This document shows, one piece after another, positions 16,954 to 25,711 of a stretch of DNA of 30,680 bases. The stretch is from Nanoarchaeales archaeon (GTDB taxonomy: Archaea; Nanobdellota; Nanobdellia; Woesearchaeales; UBA583). The first letter of the stretch is position 1, and each line of letters starts with the position of its first letter. The stretch lies in contig JABSQY010000008.1 in assembly GCA_013215525.1 (NCBI GenBank), forward strand, positions 12,363 through 43,042, written 5' to 3'. The translations under genes were made by a program, and so were the position numbers. The notes under the pieces were generated by a model, which saw only the letters and a list, made by a program, of their open reading frames with translations, did no database searches and was not told the DNA's origin.

Positions 16954-18369
16954 ATGAGAAATATATATGAGAATAGACATTCTGGGAATGTAACTCCTGG
17001 TACGACAAGCTCTACTGCAACTACGGCAACTTCTACTGGTGGTAGTAATGGTTCAAGTAATAAATATTCATTAAAAAAGAAACTAGTCGTTGGTGCTTTA
17101 GCTTTAGCAACTGTTACTTGTGCTGCTAAGTTATACAATAACTTTTCACATACTCATTCTAATCAATTAAACTCTCAAACTACTACAAACCAAGTACAAC
17201 CTAGTTCTACAACTCCTGTAGTTAATTCTACAATTATTAATAATACTACTATTAATAATCCTATAATTAGTAATAATGCTTCAGCTGTTAATACATCTTC
17301 AACTGGTCCAAATGTTCATCCTAATTTTCTGAACTTTCCTGAAAATGAAGTTTATAGAAAGGTTACTTTTTCAAAACTTTCTGATTTACTTCCATCTAGT
17401 GGAAATACTAATCAAAATTTTTTAAACTTTCCATCAAATACATACTCTAGTGGTAATCAAACTAGGACTTTAGATAGTACTTCAACTACTAATACTACTC
17501 TTTCACCTGCTGAATCTGGTGAAACTTTATTTGTTGAAAATATTTTTGGTGAGTTACTTTATACTATGGATTATACTTGTAAAGGTATGCCTCTTGAGAC
17601 TGATATGCGAAATTTTGATACTACTTTTAATGGAAATACATATAAACTTGGTATAGATGGGAAAATGCCTGAAGCTTTTATGAATGAAATTGCAAGTAAA
17701 TGTATACCTCATGAAAATTGGAGAGAAAATTCTTTAGATTCTTTAGATAAACTTAATACTTATATTCCATTACCAAGTGATATATATCAAAGTCTTGAAA
17801 AATGTCTTAGTTCTTCTGAATTTTTTATTACATCAGTAGGTTGTGGTAAGGCTGTTATGGATGATTTAATTTCAAATAATCAAAGTTCTACAAGTTCACA
17901 ATCTTATTCATTTAATTGGAAAAATAATGTATTGGATGATTTAGATAGTTTACATGCTGATGAAAAATTAGAAGATCATATTTATACTGCGGATAAAATT
18001 TGCCTTGATGCTGCTAGTAGTATAAATGAATTTACTGAGTGTAAAGGTATCTATGGAAAATTTGTTAATGAGAATCCATTTAGTTTTGAAATTTGTGAAG
18101 GTTCACGTCACACTATTAAAAATCATGATTATAATACTAAAATAGATGAGGTTTCAGGTGACCATATTCTTCTATTAAATGATGGTGTTGAATCTATATA
18201 TAGAGGTTTTACGGAAGAAAAAAAAGGTGATTGTAAATTAACTAAATTTGGAATTCCTGAGTTAAAAAGATTAAATGCTACAATGCAAAATAAAAAACTT
18301 TCTGGATATGAAGAAATTAATAAAAATATTGATAGTTTGTATGTTTATATTAAAGAATTTAGTAACTAA
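16954..18369 (+). CDS. Single-pass N-in stalk protein with Cys-rich tip domain
   Basis: 471 residues. Residues 1-43 are a polar cytosolic tail ending in KKK. About 44-60 is one TM helix (LVVGALALATVTCAA). About 62-165 is a low-complexity Ser/Thr/Asn stalk with many N-X-S/T sites and two copies of NFLNFP. Residues 180-471 are an outer helical domain with about nine Cys (CKGMP, SKCIPH, EKCLSS, VGCGKA, KICLDA, TECKG, FEICEG, GDCKLT), suggesting disulfides. Its last 100 residues resemble the end of the 18444 product: (F/Y)xIC(E/D), a middle G….L(N/D)D..(S)xY, xC.LT, then a final helical pair. It is predicted as an extended surface stalk. It is monocistronic by its promoter. No known family. Confidence 0.7.
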   Translation: MRNIYENRHSGNVTPGTTSSTATTATSTGGSNGSSNKYSLKKKLVVGALALATVTCAAKLYNNFSHTHSNQLNSQTTTNQVQPSSTTPVVNSTIINNTTINNPIISNNASAVNTSSTGPNVHPNFLNFPENEVYRKVTFSKLSDLLPSSGNTNQNFLNFPSNTYSSGNQTRTLDSTSTTNTTLSPAESGETLFVENIFGELLYTMDYTCKGMPLETDMRNFDTTFNGNTYKLGIDGKMPEAFMNEIASKCIPHENWRENSLDSLDKLNTYIPLPSDIYQSLEKCLSSSEFFITSVGCGKAVMDDLISNNQSSTSSQSYSFNWKNNVLDDLDSLHADEKLEDHIYTADKICLDAASSINEFTECKGIYGKFVNENPFSFEICEGSRHTIKNHDYNTKIDEVSGDHILLLNDGVESIYRGFTEEKKGDCKLTKFGIPELKRLNATMQNKKLSGYEEINKNIDSLYVYIKEFSN

Positions 18370-18397
18370 GTGTATACCTTTCACCCCTCAAAAGTAA

Positions 18398-18420
18398 AAA
18401 CATTTAGAAATGTTTATAAA
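18398..18420 (+). promoter_or_regulatory. TATA box overlapped by an 8-bp inverted repeat (operator-like)
   Basis: AAACATTT-AG-AAATGTTT (18398-18415) is a perfect 8-bp inverted repeat whose right arm runs into TTTATAAA (18413-18420), which lies 31 nt before the ATG at 18444. A dimeric repressor bound here would block TBP/TFB. Confidence 0.55.
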
Positions 18421-18443
18421 TGATAATATTTTAAATCTTTTTT

Positions 18444-19370
18444 ATGACAGAAATTAGTAATAATGTTACAGTTGTGGGAACAAAACCTAATCTTAAATAT
18501 CAAGATTTAGTGGATGCTAGAAAGAATAAACGTAATAACATTATTCCTTTAAAATCAACTAGAACGGATGATAAACATATTGATGAGAATAAATCAAACC
18601 TAATTATTAAAGATACAATAGGATATGAGGCTAGTAATACTAATCTTTCCAAAAATTCAGAAAACGGATTACATTCTCTTGACGAGTCAGTAGGTCACCT
18701 TAATCCTAACTCTATATTTAAAAAACCAAGTATTACTATTTTAACTGGTTTTGGTGTTATTTTTTCATTGGGATGTGCTGTTGCACTTGGTGGTTCATCA
18801 GATGAAACTAATTTATCTAATATTGATCCATTAGAAACAATTGTTCAAAAAAGTGAAAAAAAACCTACTAAAAATATTAATACTGGAACTTTAAATATTC
18901 CTAAATTAACTACTGATTCTTATAAAATAACTGAAAATACTGGAGTTATTAACATAGGTTCACCAATTAATAATACTTATGGTTCTAACTCTACTGATAC
19001 TACATCAACTGTTCCATCTACAAAAACTGGTGGTGTTGAAAATATGATCATCTCCTCTGAGATTGGTAAAGATGCTCCTCTTATTGATGTTTTAAAGGAT
19101 TCAAAATATAAAATTTGTGATAATACAAACTTTGAAATTCTTAAAGATGATACAATTATTACTCCTTTTGGTAATAAAAAATTAGAAGATGATTTGAGTA
19201 GTATGTATGATGAAATTGATAATGGAGCTGGTCGTGTTTGTATTCTTACAGAGGAATGGAAATCAAGTTACTTAGGATTTGCAAGTGATTTATATAAAAA
19301 AGGATTAGTTGGAAAAACAGAATATGCTAGTTTAGTTAGTGGAATTAAATTACTTTCTGAACAATTATAG
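18444..19370 (+). CDS. Second single-pass N-in stalk protein, related tip domain
   Basis: 308 residues. Residues 1-95 are polar and cytosolic, with a basic stretch. About 96-117 is a TM helix (SITILTGFGVIFSLGCAVAL). About 120-205 is a Thr/Ser/Asn-rich stalk. Residues 210-308 are a small outer domain with two Cys (YKICDN and GRVCILTEEW) that lines up with the end of the 16954 product. Same architecture: cytosolic tail, TM, stalk, Cys-paired tip. The cytosolic part is longer and could contact the module A/B proteins. It has its own promoter with an inverted repeat over the TATA box, so it is probably regulated separately. Function unknown; the topology is well supported. Confidence 0.7.
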   Translation: MTEISNNVTVVGTKPNLKYQDLVDARKNKRNNIIPLKSTRTDDKHIDENKSNLIIKDTIGYEASNTNLSKNSENGLHSLDESVGHLNPNSIFKKPSITILTGFGVIFSLGCAVALGGSSDETNLSNIDPLETIVQKSEKKPTKNINTGTLNIPKLTTDSYKITENTGVINIGSPINNTYGSNSTDTTSTVPSTKTGGVENMIISSEIGKDAPLIDVLKDSKYKICDNTNFEILKDDTIITPFGNKKLEDDLSSMYDEIDNGAGRVCILTEEWKSSYLGFASDLYKKGLVGKTEYASLVSGIKLLSEQL

Positions 19371-19427
19371 TTTAGTATACATGAGTATATCGGTTCATCA
19401 CTGTCTAGTAATGAAATAATAGATACT

Positions 19428-19435
19428 TTTATAAA
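19428..19435 (+). promoter_or_regulatory. TATA box for the 19484-25367 operon
   Basis: Perfect TTTATAAA, but 56 nt before the ATG at 19484. The operon that contains the giant surface protein therefore seems to have a roughly 25-nt leader, unlike the leaderless neighbours; a weaker TTTAAAA at 19448 is the alternative. Confidence 0.5.
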
Positions 19436-19483
19436 CAAATAAGACGCTTTAAAAGTAATTAAGAATAAAAATTATATTTTAAA

Positions 19484-20905
19484 ATGGATTTAAATAAAAA
19501 AAAACCTAATTTGATGCCAATAGTAGCTCTATCTGCATTTTTATTAAGTGTTCCTGCTATTGCAGAGAATAATGTTTGTAAAATCAGTCCTTATGAGAAT
19601 ACTGCGACTGACTTATTTTTACATAAGGATGCAGAAAATAGTTTAAGAACTGCTAAAACAAATCAAATTCCTGTACGTGAACTCCTTAGAGACAAAACTG
19701 ATGAAAATGGTGTTGTAACTGAGACTGATGATGATTTAGAACCTGCTGAGAGATTTGGTCTTGGATTGATGAAAAAACATAACTGGCCTACTGGAGCATA
19801 TGATGTTAGTGTTAATCTTTGTGGAAAGTTTTCTAATGATGATTGTGGCGCTGGTACTTATGATGCTACAATTGTTGTGAATGATGATATGAGTATTACT
19901 TTTCCAAATAAAAATGATATGCTAAATTATAAATGTGCATTTAAAGATAATTCTAAAGGTAAATATATATATTCATATTCTAAAGTTGATGATTTAGAAA
20001 ATGTTATTTCTAAATCTTCTAATACGTCAACTTCAACTCAAAGTAGGGACAGGACTAATCTATTTACTGTTTCAAGAGCTTTGGCTGGTGGACAAGTAGT
20101 TGGTGGTAATTCAAATAATTCAGGTAATGAGTATCATTTTGATATTAATTCAGATGGTTATATTGATGAATTAAAAATAAATTCAAATAACAAAACTACA
20201 CATATTTCTTATGGTAATTCTAATGTTTCTGAAGATATTACAAATCATGCAGTTAGAAAACAAATTTTAAGAGCTCTAAATTATGATGAACATTCTAAAC
20301 TTTTTGATAAAGATGAAATATCAAGATTAAATGATTCAGTTGGTTCAACTTCATTTTATGTTAAACAATTAACTGGTGAAGGAATGACAATAGGTTCTCA
20401 GGCTGAAGATGTTTTAGAATATATGATTAAAACTAATGAACATGCTACTGGAGATGATAAAATTAAAGATGCTTTTGGTTTTTCAGGTTTAATTGATAAT
20501 ATTGCAACAGCAAGAGTAACTGGTGAGTATAAACTTGCTCATTTTTTAAAACAACATGGAAATTCTTTAAAAACTTTTCATAATGAAACATCTGAAGATT
20601 TAGAAAATGTATATAGGGATTCTTTTGGTGAAGAAACTACATTATTAGGATATTCAGCACACATTTTTGGATCTTCTGTAATTGCTATGGTCACACATGA
20701 TTTTAATCCTTCAAGAAGTGCAAATAGGCAATTAAAAAGATTATTAGGGACAAACTTAGAAAGTTTTATTGGACAAATAGATTCTGCGAATGGATATACT
20801 GAGTTAAATGATTTAACACAAGATTTATTAGATACGCAAGTAAATTTCTATAAAGGTAGAATTAATGCAACGGCAACAAAAATGGGAGGATTAAAAGAAT
20901 GGTAA
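19484..20905 (+). CDS. Secreted protein with EF-hand-like calcium loop
   Basis: 473 residues. Residues 1-28 are a signal peptide (LSAFLLSVPAIA-EN). Several Cys occur in the first 150 residues (VCKIS, NLCGKF, DDCGAG, YKCAFK), probably disulfide-bonded. DINSDGYIDELKI at 220-232 matches the D-x-N-x-D-G-x-x-D calcium loop of EF-hand/dockerin repeats; only one copy is seen. The C-terminal half is helical (HAVRKQILRALNYDEHSKL… to LDTQVNFYKGRI), without TM or anchor. The stop overlaps the start of the lipoprotein gene by 7 nt (ATGGTAA), so they are translationally coupled. No family is recognised; it probably acts at the cell surface with the two following proteins. Confidence 0.7.
   Translation: MDLNKKKPNLMPIVALSAFLLSVPAIAENNVCKISPYENTATDLFLHKDAENSLRTAKTNQIPVRELLRDKTDENGVVTETDDDLEPAERFGLGLMKKHNWPTGAYDVSVNLCGKFSNDDCGAGTYDATIVVNDDMSITFPNKNDMLNYKCAFKDNSKGKYIYSYSKVDDLENVISKSSNTSTSTQSRDRTNLFTVSRALAGGQVVGGNSNNSGNEYHFDINSDGYIDELKINSNNKTTHISYGNSNVSEDITNHAVRKQILRALNYDEHSKLFDKDEISRLNDSVGSTSFYVKQLTGEGMTIGSQAEDVLEYMIKTNEHATGDDKIKDAFGFSGLIDNIATARVTGEYKLAHFLKQHGNSLKTFHNETSEDLENVYRDSFGEETTLLGYSAHIFGSSVIAMVTHDFNPSRSANRQLKRLLGTNLESFIGQIDSANGYTELNDLTQDLLDTQVNFYKGRINATATKMGGLKEW
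20884..20890 (+). promoter_or_regulatory. Shine-Dalgarno site for lipoprotein gene
   Basis: GGGAGGA, 8 nt before the ATG at 20899, inside the end of the previous gene. It decides the overlapping start. Confidence 0.65.
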
Positions 20906-21462
20906 ATAATTATAAAACAGCAAGTACAAGATTAGGTTTAGGTTTAACTATGGCAGTTGGATTAAGTGCATGTATAAGCATTCCAAAACCTATGACTTTA
21001 CAAGAAGTTAATAATATGGATAAAGAACAAACAGTTTCACAAGGAGTTTCACTATATGTTGATAGAAAAGCTGCATTTTTAGCAGCAAAAACAGATAGAG
21101 AAGCTACTTGTATTCATGAGTTAGGTTTAGAAGGAAAAATTTATGATACTCCAGCTGCTTTTTTTAAAGAAAATGACAATTGTGTTACTGATTTAAGAAA
21201 TCTTCATGTTGTTGGTTATACTTTATTGGGAGTTGGTATTGATTTAACTAAAGGTTATATGCTTAATAAATTATCAAACAGTGGTTCTTCAACTCCTACT
21301 GATGTTGTACCTGACTCTATTTGTACTCCTGGTGCTAGTGTTTCTACTACTTTAGTTGTTATTGCGGTTGGCGCGTTATCTGGGAATAATGGAAATATGA
21401 CTCCTACTGATGGGAATACTCCTTCTTCTTTTAATGGAACTAGTGGTGTGTGTAAAAAATGA
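20899..21462 (+). CDS. Lipoprotein of unknown function
   Basis: 187 residues. The basic N-terminus and hydrophobic segment end in GLSAC with Cys25, a lipobox for membrane anchoring. The mature part is Ala/Asp-rich and helical up to about 110. A hydrophobic stretch VVGYTLLGVGIDLTKGYML (about 95-113) and a second one STTLVVIAVGALSG (about 150-163) could be membrane-inserting. Further Cys are at TCIHE, NCVTD, ICTPG and VCKK. The start overlaps the upstream stop by 7 nt and the end overlaps the giant-protein start by 4 nt (ATGA), so three genes form one tight operon. I infer an anchor or docking factor for the giant surface protein. Confidence 0.7.
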   Translation: MVNNYKTASTRLGLGLTMAVGLSACISIPKPMTLQEVNNMDKEQTVSQGVSLYVDRKAAFLAAKTDREATCIHELGLEGKIYDTPAAFFKENDNCVTDLRNLHVVGYTLLGVGIDLTKGYMLNKLSNSGSSTPTDVVPDSICTPGASVSTTLVVIAVGALSGNNGNMTPTDGNTPSSFNGTSGVCKK

Positions 21463-24400
21463 TTAGTTTAAGTAAAAAATTTATTGGATTTTTTGCAACT
21501 TTATTATTTTTATTAGTTACAATTAATTCTGTTTATTCTGCTGATGTTTATTCTACATATAAACCATTATATACTGTGGATACTCCTACTGACATTTATG
21601 TGTCAGGGTATGCTTGTAATAATACTGAGTGTACAAGTGTTGATTTAGATTCTAAAGTTAGTTTATATAATGGTGATTCAATTTTTGCATGTGTTGATAC
21701 TTATAATTTAAATGGAAATTACCCTCAATTACTTTCTTGTTTTGATTCAGCAGCAATTGATTCAGATTATTATTCTATTTCAGGAGATGATTATATTGTT
21801 GTAAAATATGATTCAGAGAAATCTTTTGGTTATTTAACTTATTTTTCTGCAAGTGATGATGAATATTTTGTAAATTATATTAGAAAAGATAATATTGTTT
21901 GTAACTTTGATTTATGTTTAGACGATCAATATTTAAATGTTGAATTTGTTAAAGGTAATGATGCAATTGCTGAGATTGGGAATTTAAATATTTTAAATGT
22001 TGATAATAAAAATATGCCTGTACAAGTGACTGTGCCTGTTACAATCTCTGAAACTGTGTGTTCTGCTTATAGATTATCTAATCCAAATTTTTGGAGAGCA
22101 ACTATTCCACAAGGTTATTCAGATTATTCTGCAAAGACTGATGTGAAATTAGTAATTAAAAATGATGATACTGGTGTTGAATATTTTTCGCAAAGAATTA
22201 CAACTTCAATTTTTGCAGATAATTGTGCAACTTTAAATGCTTTTGAATGGACACCGTCTGTTGATTTAGTTAATGCTGTGCTCGAGTTTTCTGTTGAATC
22301 ACATGTTGTTGATAAACAAGTTTTATCTTCACAAAAAGATTACGCATACGCTTATGAGACAATGTATCCTGAAGATTTAGAATCTACTTGTTACGCAAGA
22401 GTTCAAGATTTCATGTTATCAAATGAACCTTCTTTTGATTTAAGTTCAGAAGTTGTACGTATTGATGTTGGTGAGAATTTATTTGCAAATTTTAAGGCTG
22501 GAGCGTTCAGAGATGAAAGTGTAACTCCTATGGATTTTGATTATAATATATATTTTGATAATAATTTAGTTTTAACTGAAACTGGTTTAAATGCAGGATA
22601 TGATATTGAATCTTTTAATGAGGATTTAACTTCATATATTTCAGGTTTAAGTGCAGGAAATCATCAAGTTAAAGTTGTTGTAACACCTAACGGTTTAAAT
22701 TGTGATATTTCAAATGATGTTACACAAATTTTAAATTTAGAATTAACTAATCCTGAAACTTATGATGTAACTATTAAAGTGTTTGGAGATGATGGAATTT
22801 TAGTTGGTGCTAATGTTGAGTTTGATTCAATGAATTTATTAACTCAATCAAATGGTCAAGTTATGTTTTCTGAAGTTTTAGAAGGCGTATATGATTATGA
22901 AGTTAGTTATGTTGGTTATGAGACTAAATTTGGAACTATTGTTGTAGGTTCAGATGTTTCAATGTCTATTACTTTAAGTTCAGAGAATTCAGCACCTGTT
23001 GTTAATTTCCCAAATCAATTTTCAGAACATTATGTTTATGAAATTATTGTAAATGTTGCAGATTATGTTGTTGATTATAATGAAGCTTTTAATTCATTAG
23101 ATGTTAATATTTTAAAGAATTCAGGAAGTTCAGTTTTTAATTATAATAATGGAGTTTTATATTTTAGTAGTTTAGGAAGTAGTGGAACTTCAAGTTATAG
23201 TATTACTGTGACAGATAGTTCAGGGGAGAGTACAACTGATACATTTGATGTTGTTTTTACTGATAACTTAGCTCCAAGTATTATTGATTTTTCAGCATAT
23301 GAATATGATGGTTATAAAGTTTTTACAACAAACTTTAATATCTTTGTTCGTGACGCTGATGGTGATGATATGAATTGTTCTATTAACTTTGGTGATGGTA
23401 GTGTTGAGTCTGCTGATTGTGCTGTACTTGATGGGATTGCTCATTCATTTACAACTTCAAGAGATTATAATGTTGTTTTAACTGTGACTGATAGCTTTGG
23501 GAATGTTGTAACGTCTGATTTAGATATTTATGTATACGAAGAAGTTACAAGACCTTATGTTGAGTTATTTGAAGTTTTTTCAACTAATGGAAATTATGTT
23601 CCAACAGATTTAACTTTTCTATTTGGTGCGTCACATGATGATATTAGTGAAAATATTTATTGTGAATTAATTATTAATGGAGCATTAAATGATGTTTCTT
23701 GTGATGGTGTATTTTCAATTTTAGAATATAACCTTGAAGGACTTGCAAGATTTGAATTTGTTGTTCGTGATGATAATGGATTTTTTGATAATAGAATTGT
23801 TACAATGAATTTTGAATCTGGTGAAGAAGAAAACTTTTTACCTTTTATTACAACTTTTGATTTAACTAGTTCAAATGGAAATTTTGTTCCAACTGATTTA
23901 AGTTTTGATTATGTTGTTGGACATTATGGAGATGAACAAATTACTTGTACTATTATTGTTAATTCAAATATTAATTTAATTCCTTGTACTTTAAATTCAT
24001 ATGATATTTCAAACTATGTGCTTGAAGGAGAAGGAACATTTGAATTAGTTGTAACTGATGAGAATGGAGATTTTGTTAGTTCAACTATTACACAAAATTT
24101 TGAACGAGAAATAGTAATTATTAATTTACCAATTATTAATTCATTTGATATGACAAGTTCTAATGGAGCTTATTTGAATACTAATTTAACTTTTAGTTTT
24201 GATTACACATACGAAGGTGAAGGAAATTTATCTTGCTTTTCAGCTGTTAATGATGTTAGAACTAGTATTGATTGTGAAAATGATTTTGATGTATTAGATT
24301 ATGATTTAGCTGGGGCTGGTAAATTTGAATTATTTATTATAGATAATTTAAATAATGAGATTAGTTCAGTTATTTTTCAATCTTTTTCATTTGAAAATTA

Positions 24401-25367
24401 CTTGCCTTTTATTACAAGTTTTGATATGGTTTCATCTAATGGAAATATGACTCCTACTGATTTGACTTTTGATTTTGTTGTTGGTCATAATGGTGATGAG
24501 TCTTTTACTTGTTCATTATTTGTGAATAATGTAGAATCTGCTGTTGATTGTAATTCAAGTTTTAATATTTTAAATTTTAATGCAATTGGTCAATCAATTT
24601 TTGAACTTGTTGTAACAGATTCAAATGGTGATTCAGTTAGTTCAATTATCTATAATACTTTTGATGAAGTTCTTGTTGAGATTGAAACTTTAGGAATTAA
24701 TTTATTAGTTGATTCAAATGTAGAATTATATAAATTTGATTTTTCAATTAAGATTGAAGATGAATCTATGGCGAAAAGATTTGTTGGATTACGTCCAGAA
24801 ATTATTTGTGATGGAAGTCGAGCGATTGTGTCAGAGATTATGACTAGAGAAATGGCGAAAGGTATTTACTCAAGTAATGATAATAATTATGTAATTGATT
24901 TTGAATTAGATACAAGAGATTTTAATTTACATATAAGAGAAGGTTTATGCGAGTTAAAGATTAAATTAATTGATGAGTTTGGAACAGAAACATTTGTTTC
25001 TAAATTTGTACGATTTGAGTTCCCAAGTGAAGAATTAAAATTCACATCTATTCGTGGAAATGGTTTAGATGTTATGAATTATATGGATTCAGTTTTATCT
25101 GGCACTGTAGGTGTTGGATTTAATGATATTAAATTTAGTGTTCATAATAATGAAGCTTTTTCAAAAAAGTTATCTATTACTGTGATTGCTCCTAGGTTAG
25201 GAATTAATTTTGGTGAAATGGTTTCTTTAAAGTCTGGACAAAGTAGTAATGTACAAGTTCCAATGTTTATTGGTTCTGATACTCCAGCTGGAATGTATCC
25301 AGTTAAGTATTCAATTAATTATGGTGTTGAGAAGTATTCAAGATATTCATATATTATGATTGAATAA
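21459..25367 (+). CDS. Giant secreted multi-domain surface protein (S-layer-like)
   Basis: 1302 residues. Residues 1-28 are a signal peptide (…INSVYSA-DV). Residues 29-430 are beta-rich, with paired Cys. About 435-510 is a carboxypeptidase-regulatory-like domain (YDVTIKVFGDDGILVGANV, …VGYETKFGTI). About 513-600 is a cadherin-like domain (SYSITVTDSSGESTTDTF). About 604-695 is a PKD-like domain (FGDGSVESADC, VVLTVTDSFGN). Residues 698-1070 are four 92-96-residue repeats, each with two Cys. Residues 1070-1302 hold two more beta domains, the last with FSVHNNEAFSKKLSITVIAP and SLKSGQSSNVQVPMFIG, as in archaeal surface proteins. There is no TM and no C-terminal anchor. It is probably part of the cell wall lattice or an adhesion fibre, held by the coupled lipoprotein. 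The domain calls are good; the role is inferred. Confidence 0.75.
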   Translation: MISLSKKFIGFFATLLFLLVTINSVYSADVYSTYKPLYTVDTPTDIYVSGYACNNTECTSVDLDSKVSLYNGDSIFACVDTYNLNGNYPQLLSCFDSAAIDSDYYSISGDDYIVVKYDSEKSFGYLTYFSASDDEYFVNYIRKDNIVCNFDLCLDDQYLNVEFVKGNDAIAEIGNLNILNVDNKNMPVQVTVPVTISETVCSAYRLSNPNFWRATIPQGYSDYSAKTDVKLVIKNDDTGVEYFSQRITTSIFADNCATLNAFEWTPSVDLVNAVLEFSVESHVVDKQVLSSQKDYAYAYETMYPEDLESTCYARVQDFMLSNEPSFDLSSEVVRIDVGENLFANFKAGAFRDESVTPMDFDYNIYFDNNLVLTETGLNAGYDIESFNEDLTSYISGLSAGNHQVKVVVTPNGLNCDISNDVTQILNLELTNPETYDVTIKVFGDDGILVGANVEFDSMNLLTQSNGQVMFSEVLEGVYDYEVSYVGYETKFGTIVVGSDVSMSITLSSENSAPVVNFPNQFSEHYVYEIIVNVADYVVDYNEAFNSLDVNILKNSGSSVFNYNNGVLYFSSLGSSGTSSYSITVTDSSGESTTDTFDVVFTDNLAPSIIDFSAYEYDGYKVFTTNFNIFVRDADGDDMNCSINFGDGSVESADCAVLDGIAHSFTTSRDYNVVLTVTDSFGNVVTSDLDIYVYEEVTRPYVELFEVFSTNGNYVPTDLTFLFGASHDDISENIYCELIINGALNDVSCDGVFSILEYNLEGLARFEFVVRDDNGFFDNRIVTMNFESGEEENFLPFITTFDLTSSNGNFVPTDLSFDYVVGHYGDEQITCTIIVNSNINLIPCTLNSYDISNYVLEGEGTFELVVTDENGDFVSSTITQNFEREIVIINLPIINSFDMTSSNGAYLNTNLTFSFDYTYEGEGNLSCFSAVNDVRTSIDCENDFDVLDYDLAGAGKFELFIIDNLNNEISSVIFQSFSFENYLPFITSFDMVSSNGNMTPTDLTFDFVVGHNGDESFTCSLFVNNVESAVDCNSSFNILNFNAIGQSIFELVVTDSNGDSVSSIIYNTFDEVLVEIETLGINLLVDSNVELYKFDFSIKIEDESMAKRFVGLRPEIICDGSRAIVSEIMTREMAKGIYSSNDNNYVIDFELDTRDFNLHIREGLCELKIKLIDEFGTETFVSKFVRFEFPSEELKFTSIRGNGLDVMNYMDSVLSGTVGVGFNDIKFSVHNNEAFSKKLSITVIAPRLGINFGEMVSLKSGQSSNVQVPMFIGSDTPAGMYPVKYSINYGVEKYSRYSYIMIE
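23550..24668 (+). repeat. Four tandem Ig/PKD-like coding repeats with conserved Cys pairs
   Basis: Units begin at residues 698, 794, 890 and 982. Each starts (L)Pxxxx(F)…SSNGxxxPTDLTF, has a first Cys in a strand (ITCTII, LSCFSA, FTCSLF) and a second about 14-18 residues later (VDC), and ends FELVVTDxNGxxVSS. The DNA has diverged, so duplication is old. Confidence 0.75.
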
Positions 25368-25474
25368 ATTTCTTATTTTCTTATACTTTGAGATTGTTTT
25401 TAAACGGATGCTTTGCAGTCACTTCATTTCATTTCGTTCGGGACATAGTGATTAAATTCACGAAGTTTCATTCT

Positions 25475-25537
25475 AGCACTAATTTTTTTTGGATTGGGTA
25501 GATATATATTCTCGCCCAACCAAAAAAATCAGCACTA
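25475..25537. repeat. Imperfect hairpin flanked by 7-bp direct repeats
   Basis: AGCACTA at 25475-25481 and 25531-25537 directly flank arms ATTTTTTTTGGATTGGG (25482-25498) and CCCAACCAAAAAAAT (25515-25529), which pair over about 14 bp with one bulge. The arrangement resembles a tiny MITE with target-site duplication or a bidirectional terminator. Confidence 0.4.
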
Positions 25538-25681
25538 TAATAAAAAATCCTCCTACATGAAAAATGATAATTGTTATTAATCATTTTTGGCGAATAATTA
25601 GAAAGTAATTATTAGTTCAGACCTTTTTATTTTAGAGATTGTTTTTAGTTTGTTTAATTCTCTTGTAAGTAATTGTTAAAG

Positions 25682-25689
25682 TTTATAAA
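25682..25689 (+). promoter_or_regulatory. TATA box deciding the Cys-rich gene start
   Basis: Perfect TTTATAAA 30 nt before ATG 25712. It lies inside the longer open frame from 25673, which therefore cannot be the translated start. Confidence 0.6.
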
Positions 25690-25711
25690 AAATCTTTTAT
25701 TTATTTTATTT

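Larger units (their letters stand above)
25368..25711. other. 344-nt hairpin-rich intergenic stretch
   Basis: There is no gene or recognisable tRNA here. In order it holds a short GTGA/TCAC stem (25448-25461), a 63-nt hairpin unit flanked by 7-bp direct repeats (25475-25537), AAAAATGAT/ATCATTTTT (25560-25588), AATAATTA/TAATTATT around GAAAG (25593-25613), and the TATA box of the Cys-rich gene (25682-25689). G+C around 25405-25450 is visibly higher than elsewhere. It could be a terminator array for the surface operon or a structured small RNA. Confidence 0.45.

Noticed and set aside
25400..25470. A tRNA or other known RNA in the G+C-richer patch
   Set aside because: No acceptor stem, T-loop (GTTCRANNC) or anticodon arm could be assembled on either strand.
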